In this document: piece by piece, positions 61,894-64,000 of the stretch
Layout of the letters: each line of letters opens with the position of its first letter
How positions within the stretch are numbered: the first letter of the stretch is position 1
NCBI GenBank assembly: GCA_017472365.1
Contig: JAFUQN010000030.1
Coordinates: forward strand, 1-64,000
Direction: 5' to 3'
DNA: 64,000 nucleotides
DNA from: Bacillota bacterium
GTDB lineage: Bacteria; Bacillota; Clostridia; Peptostreptococcales; Anaerovoracaceae
Translations under genes and position numbers: made by a program
Notes under the pieces: model-generated
What the model was told of the DNA's origin: nothing
Seen by the model: the letters and a program-made list of their open reading frames with translations, nothing else
The model's database searches: none

Positions 61894-62967
61894 CTACAGT
61901 CTGCAGACTTCCACGGACCAGCCTTCGGGACCATTCTTTTCGCCCCACTGGATTCCGGTCAGTTCATCGTACAGCATCTGGCTGATGGCTCCGATCTTTC
62001 CATCGTTGATTTCCATCACCTTGTCGCCCCACTTCAAAGTACCTACCGGGCTGATAACAGCAGCGGTGCCGGTACCAAAGATTTCCTTCAGTTCGCCATT
62101 ATCGTAAGCTTCACCGATTTCTGCAATGGAAACGCGGCGTTCGGTCACCTTATAACCCTTGTTCTGCAGCACTTCGATCATGGACTTTCTGGTGATACCG
62201 GGTAAGATAGAACCGTTGATCATGGGAGTTACCACTTCATCGCCAATGACGAAGAAGATGTTCATGGTACCTACTTCTTCCACGTACTTCTGTTCCACGC
62301 CGTCCAGCCACAGAACCTGTGCATAGTCCTGTGCGTGAGCTTCCACTTCTGCAGCTAAACCAGCCGCATAGTTACCGCCGGTCTTGGCAAAGCCCATACC
62401 GCCGCGGACAGCTCTGACGTAAGCATTTTCCACGTAGATCTTTACCGGATTGATTCCGGACGCATAGTACGGACCGGAAGGAGACAGGATGATCATAAAC
62501 TTGAAGTTATGAGCCGGACGAACACCCAGGAACGGTTCCGTCGCGAAGATGAACGGACGGATGTACATGGATGCGTTTTCCGCGGTGGGAACCCATTCCG
62601 CGTCGATTTCCAAAAGCTTCTTAGTAGCTTCCACGCAGAAATCCACCGGTAGTTCCGGAATACAAATACGCTGGTTGGAGTTGTTCAGTCTCTTGAAGTT
62701 TTCTTCCGGACGGAACAGTAAGATTCGGCCGTCTTTTGCTCTGTAGCCCTTCAGACCTTCGAAGGTTTCCTGGCCGTAATGCAGAGACATCGCTGCGGGA
62801 CTCAGGGAAATATCGCCAAAGGGAACGATCTGGGGATCATGCCAGCCCTGTCCCTCATCATAATCCATAACGAACATATGGTCAGTGTAAATCGTACCAA
62901 ATCCCAGCTTGGACTCATCCTGGGGTTTTGCTTTCGGAGCGTTAGTTAATGTTACTTTGATTTCCAT
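61894..62967 (-). CDS. ilvE: Branched-chain amino acid aminotransferase
   Basis: 357 residues from 62967 (MEIKVTLTN, AGGAGG at 8 bases). Fold-type IV PLP enzyme of the longer BCAT type. Landmarks are LHYGQETFEGLKGYRAKDG, FRPEENFKRLNNSNQR, the FAKTGGNYAAGL segment with the PLP lysine, and EEVGTMNIFFVIGD. It interconverts Leu, Ile and Val with their 2-oxoacids. No T-box is seen upstream. First gene of a likely ilvE-hisS pair. Confidence 0.95.
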   Translation of the reverse strand: MEIKVTLTNAPKAKPQDESKLGFGTIYTDHMFVMDYDEGQGWHDPQIVPFGDISLSPAAMSLHYGQETFEGLKGYRAKDGRILLFRPEENFKRLNNSNQRICIPELPVDFCVEATKKLLEIDAEWVPTAENASMYIRPFIFATEPFLGVRPAHNFKFMIILSPSGPYYASGINPVKIYVENAYVRAVRGGMGFAKTGGNYAAGLAAEVEAHAQDYAQVLWLDGVEQKYVEEVGTMNIFFVIGDEVVTPMINGSILPGITRKSMIEVLQNKGYKVTERRVSIAEIGEAYDNGELKEIFGTGTAAVISPVGTLKWGDKVMEINDGKIGAISQMLYDELTGIQWGEKNGPEGWSVEVCRL

Positions 62968-63060
62968 TTGAGTATCCTCCTGTTGTTGTTGCAAGTACCC
63001 TTTATTTTATCCAATTCCCCGTAAAAAAGCAAGGTCTCCCTTGGTCATTTCAAACAAAGA

Positions 63061-63081
63061 ACGGTGCAATTTCTGCACCGT
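63061..63081 (-). terminator. nfo terminator
   Basis: ACGGTGCA / TGCACCGT stem followed on the minus strand by TCTTTGTTT. Confidence 0.6.
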
Positions 63082-63097
63082 CCCACGGATTGTTCGC

Positions 63098-63940
63098 TTA
63101 TTTCTGATATAATCCCGACAGCAGTGCAATTTCCGCTGTATATCCCGGAATCTCATTGGGTGTTTCCAGGAAAAACGGCAGGTCCCGAAGCGCCGGATGG
63201 TTGATGATCCGCGTAAAGGCCTCCAAGCCGATATGCCCACCACCGATGACTTCATGGCGGTCCTTTCGACTGGCCAGCGGATTCTTCGAATCGTTGATAT
63301 GAATAGCCTTCAAGCGATCCAGCCCCACCACGCGGTCGAATTTCTCCAAAACCCCATCCAGATTGTTCACAATATCATATCCACCGTCGTGAACGTGGCA
63401 CGTATCAAGGCAGACACCGATTTTCTCCGTTAATTCCACACGCTTGATAATCTCCGCCAACTCTTCGAACCTGCCGCCCACTTCACTTCCCTTTCCAGCC
63501 ATGGTTTCCAAAAGTACCGTGGTGGTCTGCTCCGGTTTCATCACCCGGTTCAAAAGATCGCTGATCAGGCGGATTCCTTCTTCCGTACCCTGACCCACGT
63601 GGCTTCCGGGATGGAAATTGTACATCTGACCTGGCGTGTATTCCATGCGTTCCAAATCGTCGAGAATGGTGAGCTCGGCAAACTCCCTCACTTTCGGATC
63701 GGCCGATGCCGGATTCAGCGTATACGGTGCATGCGCCAGGATCTTTGCAAAGCGGTTTTCTTCCATCAAAGACATCAGCGCTTTCGCATCCTCAACATCA
63801 ATTGCTTTGGCTTTACTTCCACGGGGATTTCTCGTAAAAAATTGAAACGTATCGCCTCCCATGGAGAGGATTTGCCTTCCCATGTATAAAAATCCTTTTG
63901 TTGAGGATAAATGACATCCAATATGCAGTCTTTCACTCAT
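63098..63940 (-). CDS. nfo: Deoxyribonuclease IV (AP endonuclease, Nfo)
   Basis: 280 residues from 63940 ([12 protein letters not shown]). TIM-barrel zinc endonuclease cutting at abasic sites. Metal ligands are visible in [60 protein letters not shown] and [16 protein letters not shown] lies about 13 bases before the start, rather far. Another base-excision/DNA-repair gene in a window that also has addAB and sbcCD, but its upstream region is too short here to look for the dyad operator. Confidence 0.95.
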   Translation of the reverse strand: MSERLHIGCHLSSTKGFLYMGRQILSMGGDTFQFFTRNPRGSKAKAIDVEDAKALMSLMEENRFAKILAHAPYTLNPASADPKVREFAELTILDDLERMEYTPGQMYNFHPGSHVGQGTEEGIRLISDLLNRVMKPEQTTTVLLETMAGKGSEVGGRFEELAEIIKRVELTEKIGVCLDTCHVHDGGYDIVNNLDGVLEKFDRVVGLDRLKAIHINDSKNPLASRKDRHEVIGGGHIGLEAFTRIINHPALRDLPFFLETPNEIPGYTAEIALLSGLYQK

Positions 63941-64000
63941 TTTATTCGCGTTCCCCCTTCTCTTAACATTCTGAAATTCCATACTATTTTTCATCATTCT

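Overview
The window looks like the chromosome of an anaerobic Bacillota, most likely class Clostridia. The evidence is AGGAGG-type ribosome binding sites, roughly 50% GC, formate-tetrahydrofolate ligase, an AGCS amino-acid symporter under a glycine riboswitch, AddAB instead of RecBCD, RbgA, a T-box in front of valS, a CIRCE operator and a CarD-family regulator. No rRNA or tRNA gene was seen. Most genes from 0.9 to 40 kb are on the minus strand. I cannot fix the genus from sequence alone.

Layout. 0-4 kb: end of an acidic protein, then a btuFCD-type cobalamin ABC transporter behind a cobalamin riboswitch. 4-7.8 kb: GNAT acetyltransferase, CIRCE-controlled htpG, and a Cys-rich possible spore-coat protein. 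7.8-18 kb: sbcDC, folC with a diacylglycerol-kinase-family gene, T-box valS (interrupted by an in-frame TAA) and rnhB. 18-28.7 kb: an unusual accessory cluster with a CbbX/SpoVK-like AAA protein, four ankyrin-like proteins, a MoxR ATPase, a small membrane protein, a DUF2201/VWA protein and a WYL regulator. 28.9-35 kb: addBA. 35-42 kb: rbgA, an AT-rich gene-free stretch, the glycine-riboswitch symporter, fhs, a DUF815 ATPase and a DUF1847 protein. 42-47.6 kb: GltS-like carrier, acyltransferase, DUF4349 lipoprotein, and a MATE pump behind a guanidine-IV-like leader. 47.6-53.3 kb: an amidohydrolase and a four-gene nucleoside salvage operon (PNP, MtaD, MtnA, class II aldolase). 53.4-57.6 kb: CarD, an IS3 element, arylamine N-acetyltransferase and an Rpn-like nuclease. 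57.8-60 kb: five small proteins of unknown role. 60.1-60.6 kb: a strictly phased 31-bp repeat array. 60.6-64 kb: hisS, ilvE and nfo.

The main discovery candidate is a putative WYL-controlled regulon. Three minus-strand promoters (addBA; the ankyrin/MoxR/VWA operon; the ankyrin/AAA operon) carry the same 22-bp dyad, CCTCCG-N8-CGGNNG, exactly 9 bp upstream of the -10 hexamer, where a -35 would lie. The WYL gene sits between the two accessory operons. This layout resembles PafBC-type WYL activators of DNA-damage genes, and it suggests that an ankyrin/MoxR/VWA machine is co-expressed with the double-strand-break repair nuclease.

The second candidate is the array at 60165-60536. Twelve 8-bp arms (GGGGAGAG and its reverse complement) alternate at exactly 31-bp steps with non-repeated 23-bp spacers. 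A plausible promoter lies upstream and a terminator downstream.

A third pattern is a family of about ten short REP-like palindromes of the form stem-GRA-stem-GGTTGCC. They lie just after stop codons and, in four cases, inside reading frames.
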